Origin: Synanceia verrucosa | Lineage: Eukaryota > Chordata > Actinopteri > Perciformes > Synanceiidae | Assembly: GCA_029721515.1 (NCBI GenBank) | Contig: CM056561.1 | Coordinates: 15,542,135-15,606,134, forward strand | Length of the DNA stretch: 64,000 bases | Reading direction: 5' to 3' | In this document: positions 10,364 to 23,545 of the stretch, piece after piece | Layout: every line of letters starts with the position of its first letter | How positions within the stretch are numbered: position 1 is the first letter of the stretch | Position numbers and translations under genes: made by a program | The notes under the pieces: generated by a model | What the model was told of the DNA's origin: nothing | The model's input: only the letters and a program-made list of their open reading frames with translations | Databases searched by the model: none

Positions 10364-13300
10364 TATAGTATATAGGATTGTTACTAATGGTGGAAGGCAG
10401 CTGGGACTGCCGAGGAGGGAGTGTGCAGGGTGGGGGAGCAATAAGAGGGCAAGCAATCACAAAGGGAGGAGAGAATGGAGAATGCAGCTGTTATCCACTG
10501 TGGCCAAACACGTTGGAGGACCGGCTGAAAGGAAAGCTTGCTGATAGGCCTGATAGGCCTGCTGTATTTAAAAAATATCAATTTAGGAGGTGGAGTATTT
10601 AGAGGAATAATGAAAGCAAAATAAAGGATGAGTAGAAATATGACCAGAGACTTGTGATGTGTACAGAAGCTAACACACTTCAGCACAGTAATGTATTGTG
10701 GTTGTCTGGGTGTGTGAGTTGTTTCATCCAGCCAACACCATCCTCCTTCCCACAGGCTGCCTGAGTGCAGTCAGTACTCTGACATCGATGACTCACCACC
10801 ACTGACCTTTCTCGTGTGGTTTCTGAAGAAGTGGGACGCCAGTATTTCTCATCATAGCAAGCATTAGAGGTTCTTTTCTTTGAGCCGTTTGTGTTTTGTA
10901 TGCAAGTCCTATGCATAAAATACGAGAGAGCACTCGCGGGCACACTGAGGCTGTGAATGGAATTTCCTTTTTATATTGCTGAACTATAGTCAACAAAGCA
11001 GAATTCTTAGTTCTCAGTTACTCTATTCAGACGTTTTGGAAGCAACAAGTAGAGCCATTCCAGAGGACTTCAGGCTCATTAGGGGTAAAGTTTCTCACAT
11101 GCCGTTGGAGTCAGAGTCTACTGTGCTGTTAAAATTACCCGTAGAATGTGCTTTCAAATCATAAGTTATTAGACTCTTTTACTGTCAGTGGTAGATGTCA
11201 TTAAATTCTTGAACTTGTCAACTTTTCAACTCTTTTGTCCAACCATGCCTTAATTAGTTTGTATTTCTACGAGCCAAAATGATGAGTGCATTTATCCTTC
11301 ACCTATAAACGTAGCCCTCCAGTCACTCCTCAACACAATAAGACCATTGTGACAGCAGACCTCTTGAGAGGAGCTGAGCCAGCTATTGCAAGAACCTCCA
11401 TCGACCCAACTTGGCACAACCAGAGGCAGTCTGTGACATTTTACAGTGGAAACTTGCAGTGGGTGTTGGCTTCATCAGTGTGGAGACTCTGACTGTCGAT
11501 TATTGCAAAACAGATGTTCTCACTAGCGAGACGGATCTTGCTGTGTACCCAGCTTTACTACAAGACAGTGAGCAGATGGGGTGCTTCTGTCCGAACTTAA
11601 ATATACACTCTGATTTATTCTGTGAAAATGAGATCCCACTTTTGCTTGTGTTTAATGTAACTTGTCATATTTGTTTAGAGAAAGTTAGGTCTTGAATTCC
11701 TGGAACGTAGGGAGTTATCAACAGGTTTGTCCAGGGGCAGCATCGTATCCACTCAACATTTTGCTTTGAATTTTTTTTTTGTCTTTGGTTGCCAGAGCAA
11801 AACAAAGTGTTCTAAATGTTGAACACTGAGGAAATCCCTTCATAGACACTGCTAAAAAGACAAGGCCCACTGTGGACATACAGGATGCTGATCAGTGGAG
11901 GCAGGAAAGTACCATTGACGCAGGACCGGAGGTGTCTGTTGTTCAGGAAGGCAGTGGGCACTTGGCGCATTTCTGGTCTTCTGCACATCTCAGTGATGGG
12001 AAGTCCCTCCATCTTTTCTGTGTGTATTTTTAGTTTACACCTCATCTTGCCAATGTATCCAACATACAAGGACTACAGGGATAACAAGAATAAACTACTT
12101 TAGAAGAAACAACCATCATAACCCTTATCTTATCCCTTGGTTTTAACTCTCTTTTCCATCGTTCTTATACCTGCATACCCTTGTTTCTCTCTCTCCTCAG
12201 TGTTTCATCTAACCCCACATTTTTCATCGTTTATATCTTCGTGATGCTGTTTATTTTACTGCTTTGCTTCCTAGAATCCACACAAAAACCACAGTCTGCT
12301 GTTAACCAAACCTTGAGTACCATAGACTAAATACTGGCAAATATAGATCTGTGGAATTCACTTAAATACTGACAGTGGCATTCCAATATGTAGCCAAATC
12401 CCCAGCAGCCAGAGTTTTAATGGGTAATTACAACTAGGCTGCTATTATGGGCCAAGGTTTCAAGAGAGGCTGCGTAAGAGGCAGTAACTCAGGGTGTTTC
12501 GGGCTTGAATCGTCTCCCTTGGAGATGGGCTAGCTGTTATTCTTTATTTCCATGCTACCACACCCTCAATATCGTGATGTGCAAAATGTTGTAAACTCTT
12601 CCGATGATGACATACCACTGTTTTCACCTCTTTTCCCGTTCATCCAAGTCCCACAGCTGAAAAACAACTTTACTGTGCTGTTTCCTCCTGCAGAACTTTT
12701 AGTTGTCATCTCACCAGGACTATGATGGTATGTGAGAATGAGCAGAAACAGATCAGGTTGCATAAGTTGACATAATGATTGAGGCAGTGTGGTGACGTGA
12801 GATTATATTGGGCAGTGGATTTGAGTGCACTGTCAACTCGAGCTGTGCTTCGTGTGCTTGACATGTTATCTGTCTTTGCACAACTCAGGCAATGCTTGAC
12901 ATGATGAAATACATACAGAAATGTGCTCACATGCGTGCAGAGAATGTACACTCAGAACCTGCTCTATGCATATGCATGTTCAGCTATTTACTGCACTCAC
13001 ACACACCAGTGCCAAGTTGTTCCATGCAGGGGTCATACAGTATATATCTAACTGATTTACAACTGGTTGACTAGAGGGTGAAATGAAGCACAGGAAGTGA
13101 ACTCCCATTTGTGGTAATATCCAGAGTGCCATTGACCATGAGCTTCAGGGGCTGCAGATGTGCGTGTGAGAACTTGTTCGGCCCTGGAGGGAAGGGTACA
13201 CAAAAACCACAGAGAAATTAATGTTGCATGTCTGCTGTGCAGTAGCTGTGGGGTCTAAATGGATCATGATACAGCAAGGAGCGTGACTGCCCAGACATTT

Positions 13301-13800
13301 GGAGTTCAATTTTAGCAATTAAACAAGAAGAAAACAAGAATTTAAGTTTTCACAGCTGCAAAAGTTCTTATTGCCTGTGCATACAAAATTAATAATTTGG
13401 TTCTAGTCTGATATACTCCATTTTGCTCTCCATATACTTCATATTCTGGTGTGTTCTATGGTGATTCACAAGCACAATTACATATTATTATAGTTGCATG
13501 AAGCATAATGTAATGTAAAAAAGTGCTTATACTTTCATTTTTTCTATCACGTGGTATTGTTGTCCATACGGATGACTGCAATATGGGTCAGACAGAGCAT
13601 AAACTTCCGAATCACTGACTGTACTGTAATCTTTAGTGTTTATTTAGGTGTGTGTATTGGGAAGGGTGTGTTTATTGTCAATATCTCATTAGAACAATAG
13701 AAGTATTTGGAGACGATGCGTCACAGAGGAATCCAGACCTTTGAATTCTTGCATCCTCTCCCATCCATTTATTTCCTCCTACTCCCTTTGTTTCTTTCTT
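8323..13800. other. Intergenic stretch without a recognised gene
   Basis: No exon-like series, no family-like protein and no transposon ends were recognised. The stretch contains a (GT)n repeat at 10326-10360 and ordinary AT-rich unique-looking sequence. Open frames up to 100 codons occur but have no composition or splice context to support them. Distal regulatory elements cannot be excluded by eye. Confidence 0.45.
10326..10360. repeat. (GT)n microsatellite
   Basis: About 17 GT units, uninterrupted. Confidence 0.95.
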
Positions 13801-13807
13801 TTTCTAT

Positions 13808-13846
13808 TTCTCTCTCTCTCTCTCTCACTCACACACACACACACAG
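13808..13846. repeat. Compound (TC)n(CA)n microsatellite
   Basis: A TC run passes through CTCACTCA into a CA run. Confidence 0.93.
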
Positions 13847-14222
13847 TATCTGATCGTATTTCCTGTGTGACTCCACGCAACCCACTCACTTCACTTTCTA
13901 CATGGAAACTTAACTTTATTTTAATGGCTTTCTGGTTGACCTCAGAAACTTGCTTACATGTAAAGCCGCTGACCCTTTTCCACTCTCGGACTATGTGCTA
14001 TATAATTTCAAAGATGCACTCCCAGTGGTTTGAATACTGCAACTATTTGTGGTCGCTTTCTCGGTGAACCAAAGTCTCTTTAAAATCTCTTGGATGGCTA
14101 GAATTCTTGGTTTGCATCAATGGAGAAATATTGAGAAAATAAGTAAAGTCCAAAGGAGGAGGGCATCAAGAGGGCATGTGGGCATTTCAGCTAAGATTTC
14201 TATATTAGATTTCTATAAATCA

Positions 14223-14223
<1 letters not shown>

Positions 14224-14286
<63 letters not shown>
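14224..14286. repeat. (TA)n microsatellite
   Basis: An uninterrupted run of about 31 TA units, which is self-complementary and able to form a cruciform. Confidence 0.95.
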
Positions 14287-14289
<3 letters not shown>

Positions 14290-15900
14290 TTATGTCACCC
14301 GTTTCAAAGCTTTAGCAGAAAAAATATAAACTGAGCTTTTAGTGGCTTCTCCATATATATCACTGCTAATAAGGTAAGATGAGGACTTAAATCTAATTGT
14401 GGCTCACATCCAGAGTGTTGACGCCTGATGATGAACACATCCCTATTTACTATTCTGAGTTACTGGGGAGACAGAAAGGAGGAGTGAGGTAAGAAGGCAG
14501 TGGGATGTGTCAAGACCTAAGCACACAGACAGAAGGAAGTTAAAGCAGCTTACCTTCAACATAAAGGCCTCTTTTTGTCAGTCATGCTTAAAATGCAGAT
14601 GTCATTCTTAGTACCGTGATTCAGCAAATCATCTGTGTCAAGCACTCTATTGAGTCAGAATCACTGAATATGATAATTAATAACCAGAATTCAAGCCTTT
14701 TTTAAAAATCATTTATTTATTTAAGTGCTCCTTCGTTACAATAGAAACCACAAACAATACAGTACCTTTTATGATATAACACAACTTTACACAATTTTAT
14801 GAATTTTGCCACAGGCTTTATTTATTTTACCACTATACCAACATAAATTTGTTTTTGTATTGCAGTGCATTTTTAATGTACACTGCCAACTAACTGAGTG
14901 ACGGAAGTTAACTGAATGGGCCTCAAACTTCCTAGAAATCTAGCAATCTGATTCTGACCTCATCACAATGACTGAGAATTCAATTTGGCTTATTTATATA
15001 CTGTCTACACACACATACTAGCTGAAAAATAACAATAGGTGTATCGAAGGGAACATTTTTACATCTTTGTTGCTTAGCAACACCTATTGTTATTTTGCTA
15101 TCCTTCAGGGCAGTTTGTAAACATTTAAAGATATTTATGAAAGAAATGCTTCTTTTCTGAAGCTCCATAACCATGAAAATCTACAACATAGTGGTGGGGG
15201 TTATTATAACTCAAATATGGTATTTATTTTGAAGAATTTGTTTTATTCAGGCAAATACTGTAATTTTTACTTCACTTATCTAACAACTATTAAAGAGACA
15301 GTGAAGTATTTTATTTCCAGGATTACTACAAATCATTTTTTTTATCAGTGGATCCCTGTATTTTTTTTTTTTTTTTTTGGCACAGGGTGAGAATGCACAT
15401 TGTATGTACACTGATTCTACCAGTGGTCTCAAACATTCTGCAATTCTAGGTGGTCAAGACGTTAAGTAACACTCAAGCAAAGACAGGTAAGAAGTTAAAC
15501 ACAGATGCAGACTGAATAATGCAGGTCTGAAAGTTAAAAACAATAACCATATATCAGATTGTATTCAACAGATTTGTCATGTTTTTAGAATACACATGAT
15601 ACATGTTAGTGTATTATTTAGTTCTTTCTTTTTGTCACCATAAAATATAGGCTAAATACTGTATGATTAGGCTGTCATTGTTATAGCCTCGTTAAACCAG
15701 GCAATATTAGCTTATCCGTTAAAATTGGCTGATTAAATCAGCTACAACATTAACATCCTTCTTACATTGTAATGCATCAATAATAATAATGATAATAATA
15801 ATTATACTACTACTAATAATAATAATTAGCCAAGGCTGTAATATGGTATTTTTTTTACATTGTGGTAAGGTCCACTTTTGCATACTTGACTTAGACTACT
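14287..15900. other. AT-rich intergenic stretch upstream of vwa1
   Basis: No gene was recognised. The stretch includes the hairpin at 15026-15096, a poly-T run near 15359-15378 and short (AAT)n runs near 15780-15830. Confidence 0.4.
15026..15096. repeat. Inverted repeat with perfect 17-base arms
   Basis: AAAATAACAATAGGTGT at 15026-15042 is exactly reverse-complemented at 15080-15096, with a 37-base loop that holds its own small inverted word TTGCTTAGCAA. It may be the core of an old MITE or a structured RNA. There is no further evidence either way. Confidence 0.7.
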
Positions 15901-16039
15901 AAATATTGCATTATACCACTGAGAAAAGCTATTGTTTAACCAAAATGTCATATTCCGATGATAATTCTAAATCTAATCTGCTCCTCTTTTTGGCCCATAT
16001 TGACAGTGTAGCCCAAGGAAACCTGAGTTTTATTTTGAA

Positions 16040-16397
16040 AGGCTTGTCCGGAAATCTTGTACTTACTTCTCGCTTGCTGCTGCTGGAGAGCGAGGCGCGT
16101 TTGCGTGCCGTTGACAAGGAGCGTCCAGGCAGTGCGTTGCGTTGCGCACAAGGACAGAAGAACAGAGTGTAGTTGAAGTTTGTCTCGGAGTTACAAACGG
16201 TCATGTTCAGCGACGAAGAAAGACAAGAAGCGAAATAAAAAAAAAACCGGGCTGGATGATACTAAGATATGCTTCTGACTATAATTTACTGACTGGGAAT
16301 GCGCTCCTCCGTTTTGTGGTGGATATATGGTTGATTCGATAATTAATCACATTGTCGTTATAATTTGCTTTGCGGGAACCAAATCGTAAATATTGTG
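16040..16397 (+). promoter_or_regulatory. vwa1: Probable vwa1 promoter and 5' UTR
   Basis: The stretch lies just upstream of the vwa1 start and is locally richer in GC and CG (GGCGCGTTTGCGTGCCGTTG region, 16090-16145). No TATA box or start site can be fixed by eye. The assignment is positional. Confidence 0.35.
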
Positions 16398-16967
16398 ATG
16401 GAGAGCCACGTGTTGTTGACATGGATGCTGTTGTGTGTGCTCCTGCGGCCGTCGGCTACACAGAACCCCGCACCTGAAGGAGGTAAGCTCCCTCAAATGG
16501 ATATGGACACCACTGATCCAATTACATTTTCATCATCATAATAATGAAACGTGCCAGAAATCGATGTGGAGGCTATTGCTGAAATTATAAAACTAAATTA
16601 AACTTAATATCTGTATTTTCAGGGCAAATAGGCTATTCTTAACAATATTATGGACACATTCGCCAAATATCTATTACACAACTTTGCCCCCATTTAAAGT
16701 GAGTTTGGTGGCGCATAATATGAGATGATGAGAAACTGATGCTGTTGCTGGAGCTCAGGGTGGATCAGGGTGGGGTTGACATTACACTCTTACACCAGTG
16801 TTCTCAGTGAAGTGGCACAACTCCAGGTACTGAATTGTCAGTCGATGACATCCCACAGCCTGGAGCAGTGGTTCCCAAAACGTGGGTCACATCCAGGGAC
16901 CACCCAGGCTGACTGAGGGTAGACTTCAGGTGCTTTACTATATGACACACACACACAGACAAACACA

Positions 16968-17014
<47 letters not shown>

Positions 17015-20000
17015 GGGTTGAATTCAGGAGTGGTCAAGTTATGGTCTGCTGATGAAATAGCTTTGCATCACAGCAGTGGCAGTTTCTCGATTACTGTTTC
17101 ATTTTAATTATTATGTCATTCATGAATAAATCTATGATGTACTAAATAATATGTATGATAAAAATATGATATAAAATCTTTTCTTCACCTTACAATGAGG
17201 AAGTATAGGCTGACTTTGATACTTATACTGTACTACTTTTTGAACTTTCATGCATAAACCACATCAACAATAACATACAAGTTCAAAGAACAAAAAGAGG
17301 GAATTCATTAAATAGTCAGTGAAGGGCTTTGGCAATGCAGTTTGAAATGTTGGAAAAGTAAATAACTGAAGGATCACAGATTAAAAAGCCATTACATATA
17401 TCTAATTGTGATCAGTTCTTATCAGTGATTGTCAGTTTGGTTCAAAACAAATATTATCAGCCGTTGTATTGCCCTTATTCCCGTTAAAACTCCTGACCAT
17501 GAAGTGTCTGACAGGCTAAACTTGGCGGTGGCGACACCGGCGAGTCTGTCAGTGAGAGCGGATCTTTATGACCGTGTTAACATAGTAGCAGTGAGTGAGA
17601 TGCTGTCATTTTGCTGTTTCCATTAATAGGGACCTGATGAGACTGAATTCAAACAGCTTACAATAATTGGGCTTTTTATAAGTGCACTTGTTGTTATTAT
17701 TGTCGACCTTGAATATAATAACAAAGAGCTTGTCATCCCCTCAACCCACAGCCACAGAAAAAGAAGGGACATACTGTATGTGGGTAATTATTCAGTAATT
17801 CGGGATCAGTAATGACACTTGGGCTATTGTGTTCTTTACTGGATGTTAGTGTTGTTAGTGTCATTAATTATAAGATCCACATGCTTTCATAGATATTGTG
17901 TGGTCCTCATGTTCATGCTACATTTCTGCACATTCAGCTCACTACAATATTTATATTGCTGAAACTTGATTGTGCATGTTTTTTTTCCATGTTTTTTCCA
18001 TGTGTTCAGCAGGTTACAACACCTGCTCTGCCCCTGATGTGTTGTTTTTACTGGGACCACATGAAGTTTATACACTTCATTTTTCCACCATCACATCATT
18101 CAGGTGCTATGGTCCACCAATAAATCCCATATATCATACAGTAGACAGCAGCAGTGCTGTCTTCTCTGTTTAAAGCGTGAAGCAGCTATATCCAGACGTC
18201 AACATGTGGTTTTTAGTTCCAGACATACCTGCACACAGGTAGAGATAGTGGGTGGGGGCTGTGATACAGAGCAGCTCTCTTGCCCGAAGTCCAAACAACT
18301 AGACAGATGTAAGGAATTCCTTAAGCTGATGAAGGGAAAGGCTGCGAGCATGCATGTCTGCATGTGTGTGTGTTTGATTTGTGTATGCCTGTATTCTCAG
18401 CTTTCAATGCCTCTGAATCATAGCAACACATTATGTCATATGTTAAACACTCAAGGACTTTCCACAGGTGTCAAGGTGTCTGAGTGGATTCTGTAAAGCC
18501 AGTCATATTAAATCTCTCATGTATTTGTTTTGCATCTGTCTTTAACCTTTTGCCCTGAGATTTTAACAGTGAGTATGTTTTAGTTGGATGACTGCACAAT
18601 CTCCAACTAAATATTGCTGTTAGAGTCCGTCTTTATGACTGCTGCTTCTTTGTTTCTCCCTCTGCTCTGTATATGGCCATCTGACATTCCTCTTCGTCTC
18701 TCGCATGGAACTGCCAGTACAACCCCCCCCCCCAGCTTCACTCCTCTCCTTTTAACGCCTTTTATTTCCCCTTGTCCCACCTCCTGTCTCCACTCCTTCT
18801 TCCTCTACAGCTAAAGCCCAGCAGCTACTGTTCTCCCTCCCTCGTGTTCTCGACTCTTGGCATTCACTTTTAAATTAGCTTCTGATACAAAATATGGAAA
18901 ATTGGGGGGAGACCACTCACTGTGCTCAGAGCTTCAGTGCCTTTCATCCACCGTATACTTCTGAAGTTATCACAATGCCGGCATCTTTTTTTGGTTCCTC
19001 TGTTTGTTTGGATTTGTCCTTATCTTCACTGTCATTACTTGCTTCTGAGGCTTTGCTGCTTTCATGTTGACAATATCCTCTATAAAAGTTGTGTTGTTCC
19101 AAGAGGCTGGATGGATAAAAGGAGAGTGAGTCCAAGTGTGTGTGTGTGTGTGTGTGTGTGTGGAAAAAGTTGTGGGAGTAAAAGGAATCATAGATCAGCT
19201 GCATCAAAAGGCAACGTGTACTGATTTTGATTTTTTTTACATTAATTTCTTTTTCCTCCACTAGTGCTGAATTGCTGCGAGGGCGACGTCCTCTTCTTAT
19301 TGGATTCCTCTGGGAGTGTGTCGTCCTACGAGCACTCCCACATGCTCACCTTCCTGTCTGAGCTCCTCCTTCCCTTTTCACTTGGAGAGGACCAGGTGAG
19401 GGTGGGACTTCTGCAAGTGGGCACGCAACCACGCCTTGAGTTCGGCTTTGACAACCACAACACCCAGAGCAGCCTCCAGGGGGCTTTGAGGAGCATCAAA
19501 CCTCTCAGGGGGGACACCAACACAGTGGAGGCACTTAGAATTGCAAAGGAGCGTGTGCTGAGACCTGGAGCAGTGGACGGTGCCCGGGCAGGACTTCCAA
19601 GAGTGCTGGTGTGGTTGACGGATGGGGTGAAACCGGGTGATGTGATTGGACCAATGGCCGAGCTGCGGGAGGAGGGCGTGGCTGTGCTAGTGGTCTCCAC
19701 TGGACATGGCAACTATCATGTGTTTAGGGAAGTAGTGAGTCCACCTGTGGAGAACAACCTGTACTTTGTGGACGTTGATGATATTAGTATCATCACAGAG
19801 GACCTGCGGGATGCCATCATTGGTGAGTATGGTATGGAGCCTGAAGTGTGCCACCAAAAGAAATATTGTTTTTCAGTGTTTGATAATAATCAATTAATAC
19901 ATTATGATTTATTAATTGATTCCATTTACTAATGTGTCCGCCAATCAGAATCGCCATTACTGCTTTGTGGGTTGGTTTAATTAGTAGGTATGACATTGCT

Positions 20001-20754
20001 TCTATGTCTTTAATGAAAAAGATCACCTTTACAACTATAGAAACTATGCTAAAGCTTGAGACAAATGAATTGTGAGGTGGAATATGACTGTTGGACAAGC
20101 AATACTCAAAGGCTTTTTTTTGAGAATGCAGTTTTTCCTGTTAAAATAGAATTATAGCATAGGGCAATATTTTTCAGTGAAGATAATGGACCACTGTTTA
20201 CCTGCACATTATTTTTTTCAGTGTGCACTGTTTGTTGTATATATATTTTAGTATACATTTTTAGTTTATATTTTTAGCTGTATTACTCATTACTTGAATT
20301 TATGATCTATCTTTATATATATATCTATGAGAGGGTGGAGCTAAGTACAACTAAATACTAAAAAATACATGTTGACCAAATGTGATCAAAATGTTATAAT
20401 TGTAAAGCACTTCCTCATTACCTCGTGTATGCTGTAATGTCATATTGCCTAAAAAAAATTCCCCCTTATCCAACAAAGAAATAGTGTCCACTGCAACAAT
20501 TCCACAATTCAGTGCTCTGGATTTTTAATCCAGCACTCATTCACAGATCACATGTCTCTGTGCTCCTCCCCGATTCTTCACATGCTCCTGAAGACAGTCA
20601 GACTGAATAGGGGGCTTAAAGTGTGTGTGTGTGTGTGTGTGTAAGAGTTACTGTAATGAGATAGGATGAGCTATTAATGGATTAATGATGATCTCCCTTG
20701 CTGCATCATCCAACACTATATACATACACACACACACACACACACATATATATA

Positions 20755-20786
<32 letters not shown>

Positions 20787-23210
20787 GTTGCATATATATA
20801 GTTCTCTTGCCAGATTAGGTAACTGCCATAACGCTCACAAGGGACCTTGCTCTGTACCTAAGGATCCAATGGCAGATTTTAGGGCCTCTGGTATTTGTTA
20901 TTTTGTTTCATGGCCTCACTGGGTTGGCTATTTCAAGTTGTCCTATTGCAAAGGCTATGAATGCATCCAGAAACCCTAGTCTGGCTGTCTATGTGGGTGG
21001 CTGTCTGAAGCAGAAGCATTTTTAGCACGGTCTTGTTTTCTTCCCTGTCACCATCCTTTTCTCTGTTCAAAATTGCAAGATCCTTAATTATAATCCTGAC
21101 AGACCCACATGCTCACTTTACCTACTAACTTCATCTTTTTCCTGCCTCAACAGAGATTATCCGAGCCGAGCGGATCACTGTAGACAACATCTCAACCAAC
21201 TCAGCCACACTCCACTGGCGACCCGTTCTCTCCGGCTTGACGGGCTACTACGAGATTCGCTTCAATTCGCTTCCGTCTGCAGGAGCAGGAGGTAGTGGAG
21301 GAGGTGGAACCAGTCCGAGCACCGGTGGTAGTCATTACCAAAGACTAACCCAACCTGCAGATTCCAGCACTGCCAGGCTAACGGGCCTGAAGCCTGACAC
21401 CACCTACACCGCCACACTGACCCCAGAGTCCAATGAACATGCTTTTAATGCTCTCTCTGTCACCTTCACAACAAAGCCAGGTTAGGTTACATCCTATTTA
21501 CACATTGTATCATCATATCCTATAACTGTCCACTAACTGTTACCTGCTCTTAATCTATTCATTGGGTTTGTCATAATGCATAGTGCAAATTGCTGCTGTA
21601 TTTCATTGCGAAACGAATGCAGCATTGAACTATTGAAGAAATCACCTTGCCAGTAGTTTTGTATTAATTATTAATTAATTGTAAGTGCTTAATTCAAACC
21701 AAAGTAAATATTTCTTTATTACCCAACCATTATTAGGAACTTTTGTCATGTTGAATTGAATTGTCACTATATTCCCTCTATTCTATTCTTGTATAATCTT
21801 ATACTGACTCAATTCATTTTCACCAGAGGTGCTGAGCCCAGCCGTGGTAACGGTCTCTGAGTCAGGGCAATCCAGCGTTCGTGTGAGTTGGGGTCCTTCT
21901 CAGCCGGAGATGGTCACAAGTTACTACATTGAGTACTCAGCCCTGCCCAGGGGCAAACTCCACGCTGTCACTGTGGGCCGGACCCAAAATTCCACGCTCC
22001 TCAGGGACCTCCAACCAGATACTACCTACTTGGTCACTGTTAGTGCTCGGCACGCCTCGGGCAAAGAGAAGGCCATGTCGGTCAAAGTGTGTACTCAGGA
22101 AGGTGAGCTACATGAAGAAAATGCAGTCAAACTTGGTGATCGGGGATCCATTTACTGCAAACTTATCCTAATCATACATAGACCAGTCCTTTCTGGGTCT
22201 TAGATTTCAGATAATTAGTAGCAATTCCGTTCAGGTTTGACTACTTCAAGGGCAGTTCTGAGCCACTAGAGGAGCTTGATCCAGTAAACAGTCACATTGT
22301 TCTGCTGAGTTGCATTATTGCATTTCTGTTTCCCTTTAGCCTCTACTTCTTACTCCTTTGCATTCATGTCCTCCTTTTTCTGTTGGAATATACTCTATAC
22401 TCTCTTTTGTGTGGTCTTCATTTCCAGTGACTCCAGCCCTGGCAGACCTTCAGCTGACCACGGTCGGTAGTGACTCAGTGCAGGTGGACTGGAAGAGCAG
22501 TGTGGATGGTCTGAGGGGCTACTGGCTCTCCTGGGAGGGACAAAACTCAATCCCTGGCCAGCGCTCCTCCCTCTATTTGCCTCCCGACTCTCTGTCAACG
22601 CGCCTCACCCACCTCCCCCCAGAAACTAGAGTGTGTGTGTCACCCATTTATCGGACAGCTCGAGGCGAGGGACTGTGTTGCACAGCACAGTTCCATTCAG
22701 GTGAGTGGTGACTGTTTGTAGTCCTGGTTTTCAGGTATCTGTCTTTGATGTCACTGCCTGTAAATAAAAATTGTGTCTGCAGTGCTAAAATGTATCATTC
22801 AACTGCAATATTTCTTTTTAGAATCAGACTTCAGATGGATAATCCACCGACTTCACTGTCAACAGAGTAAACCCTAAAATTATATAGATTTTTTTTTAGA
22901 ATTCTCCATTGCTGTGAGGACCACAAATACAACTCTATATTATTGGGTGAAGAGACAGTTATCTGAAATCTGACACAAATGAAGCTTGTTTTCATGTTCA
23001 AATAGCATTAAGTGAAAAATGTGTTTTTGTAGATTTGGTGAACAGACCCTTTAAACTAAGACCTGTTTAGGTTGAGCTGAATTTGATGGTAAATACAACA
23101 TGATTCATAACACTGTTTTACCCAGATAATTAAAGGTTTGAATGTTGAATATTTCATCATCTTCATCTCTCTGCCCTTCAGATGCATTATCATACGGCTA
23201 CCAATCATAG
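16398..23210 (+). CDS. vwa1: VWA1 (WARP), von Willebrand factor A domain-containing matrix protein
   Basis: Six coding exons: 16398-16482, 19265-19822, 21154-21480, 21827-22102, 22428-22700 and 23182-23210. All internal junctions are phase 1, and the joined frame is 515 aa. Residues 1-21 are a signal peptide (MESHVLLTWMLLCVLLRPSA). Exon 2 is the VWA domain (29-214). It has the metal-binding MIDAS motif DSSGS at Asp42-Ser46, the Thr of RGDTNT and the Asp of VLVWLTDG. YFVDVDDISII near its end is a VWA1 signature. Exons 3-5 each code one fibronectin III domain (215-323, 324-415, 416-506). The first has a Gly/Ser-rich insert at about 257-274. The last exon adds only DALSYGYQS. Mammalian VWA1 is a pericellular/basement-membrane matrix component with, as I recall, two FN3 domains and about 445 aa; this fish protein has three. 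The family call is strong; the last exon is the least certain part. Confidence 0.92.
16945..17013. repeat. (CA)n microsatellite in vwa1 intron 1
   Basis: A CA run with a few variants (CAGACAAA, CATA) precedes about 19 clean units. Confidence 0.95.
19135..19162. repeat. (GT)n repeat just upstream of the vwa1 VWA exon
   Basis: About 13 GT units, roughly 100 bases before the exon 2 acceptor. Frames running through it are not coding. Confidence 0.9.
20622..20786. repeat. (GT)n and compound (CA)n/(TA)n repeats in vwa1 intron 2
   Basis: A short GT run at 20622-20641 is followed at 20719-20786 by a palindromic series of CA, TA, GT and TA runs. Confidence 0.85.
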
Positions 23211-23545
23211 CACCTCTGAGCTGCAAGTGCACCTTACCAAACATGGAGGGACGGTTGCAAGAAGAATGTTGACTTTCATCCATAATTCCTTTCTGCGTCT
23301 CTCCCCTCTGTGGAATCACCCGGGAGAGATGTGTGGTTTGGCTCACTGGGGAACTCCACAGACACTTAAGAGTGGTCTGGGACAATATGGCCACTTATGT
23401 AGCACTCGGCTGCTGCAATTTGCAACACAAGGGACTACTTGCTTTTCTGTTTCCATTGCCTCATCTGGTTCACACCTGTAGTAAATGCATAACATTTCAG
23501 GTTAAAAATGCAAGTGTTAAATAAAGATGTATCTTTGGTCTGTTT
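23211..23545 (+). other. vwa1: Probable vwa1 3' UTR with polyadenylation signal
   Basis: Sequence after the TAG at 23208-23210. An AATAAA hexamer at 23520-23525 is followed within about 20 bases by a GT/T-rich stretch (TTTGGTCTGTTTTG), the usual arrangement of a cleavage site. No rival exon downstream fits the vwa1 frame. Confidence 0.5.

Noticed and set aside
19326..19712. 128-codon frame antisense to vwa1 exon 2
   Set aside because: Shadow of the GC-rich VWA exon. The sense frame carries the MIDAS motif and fits the splice phases.
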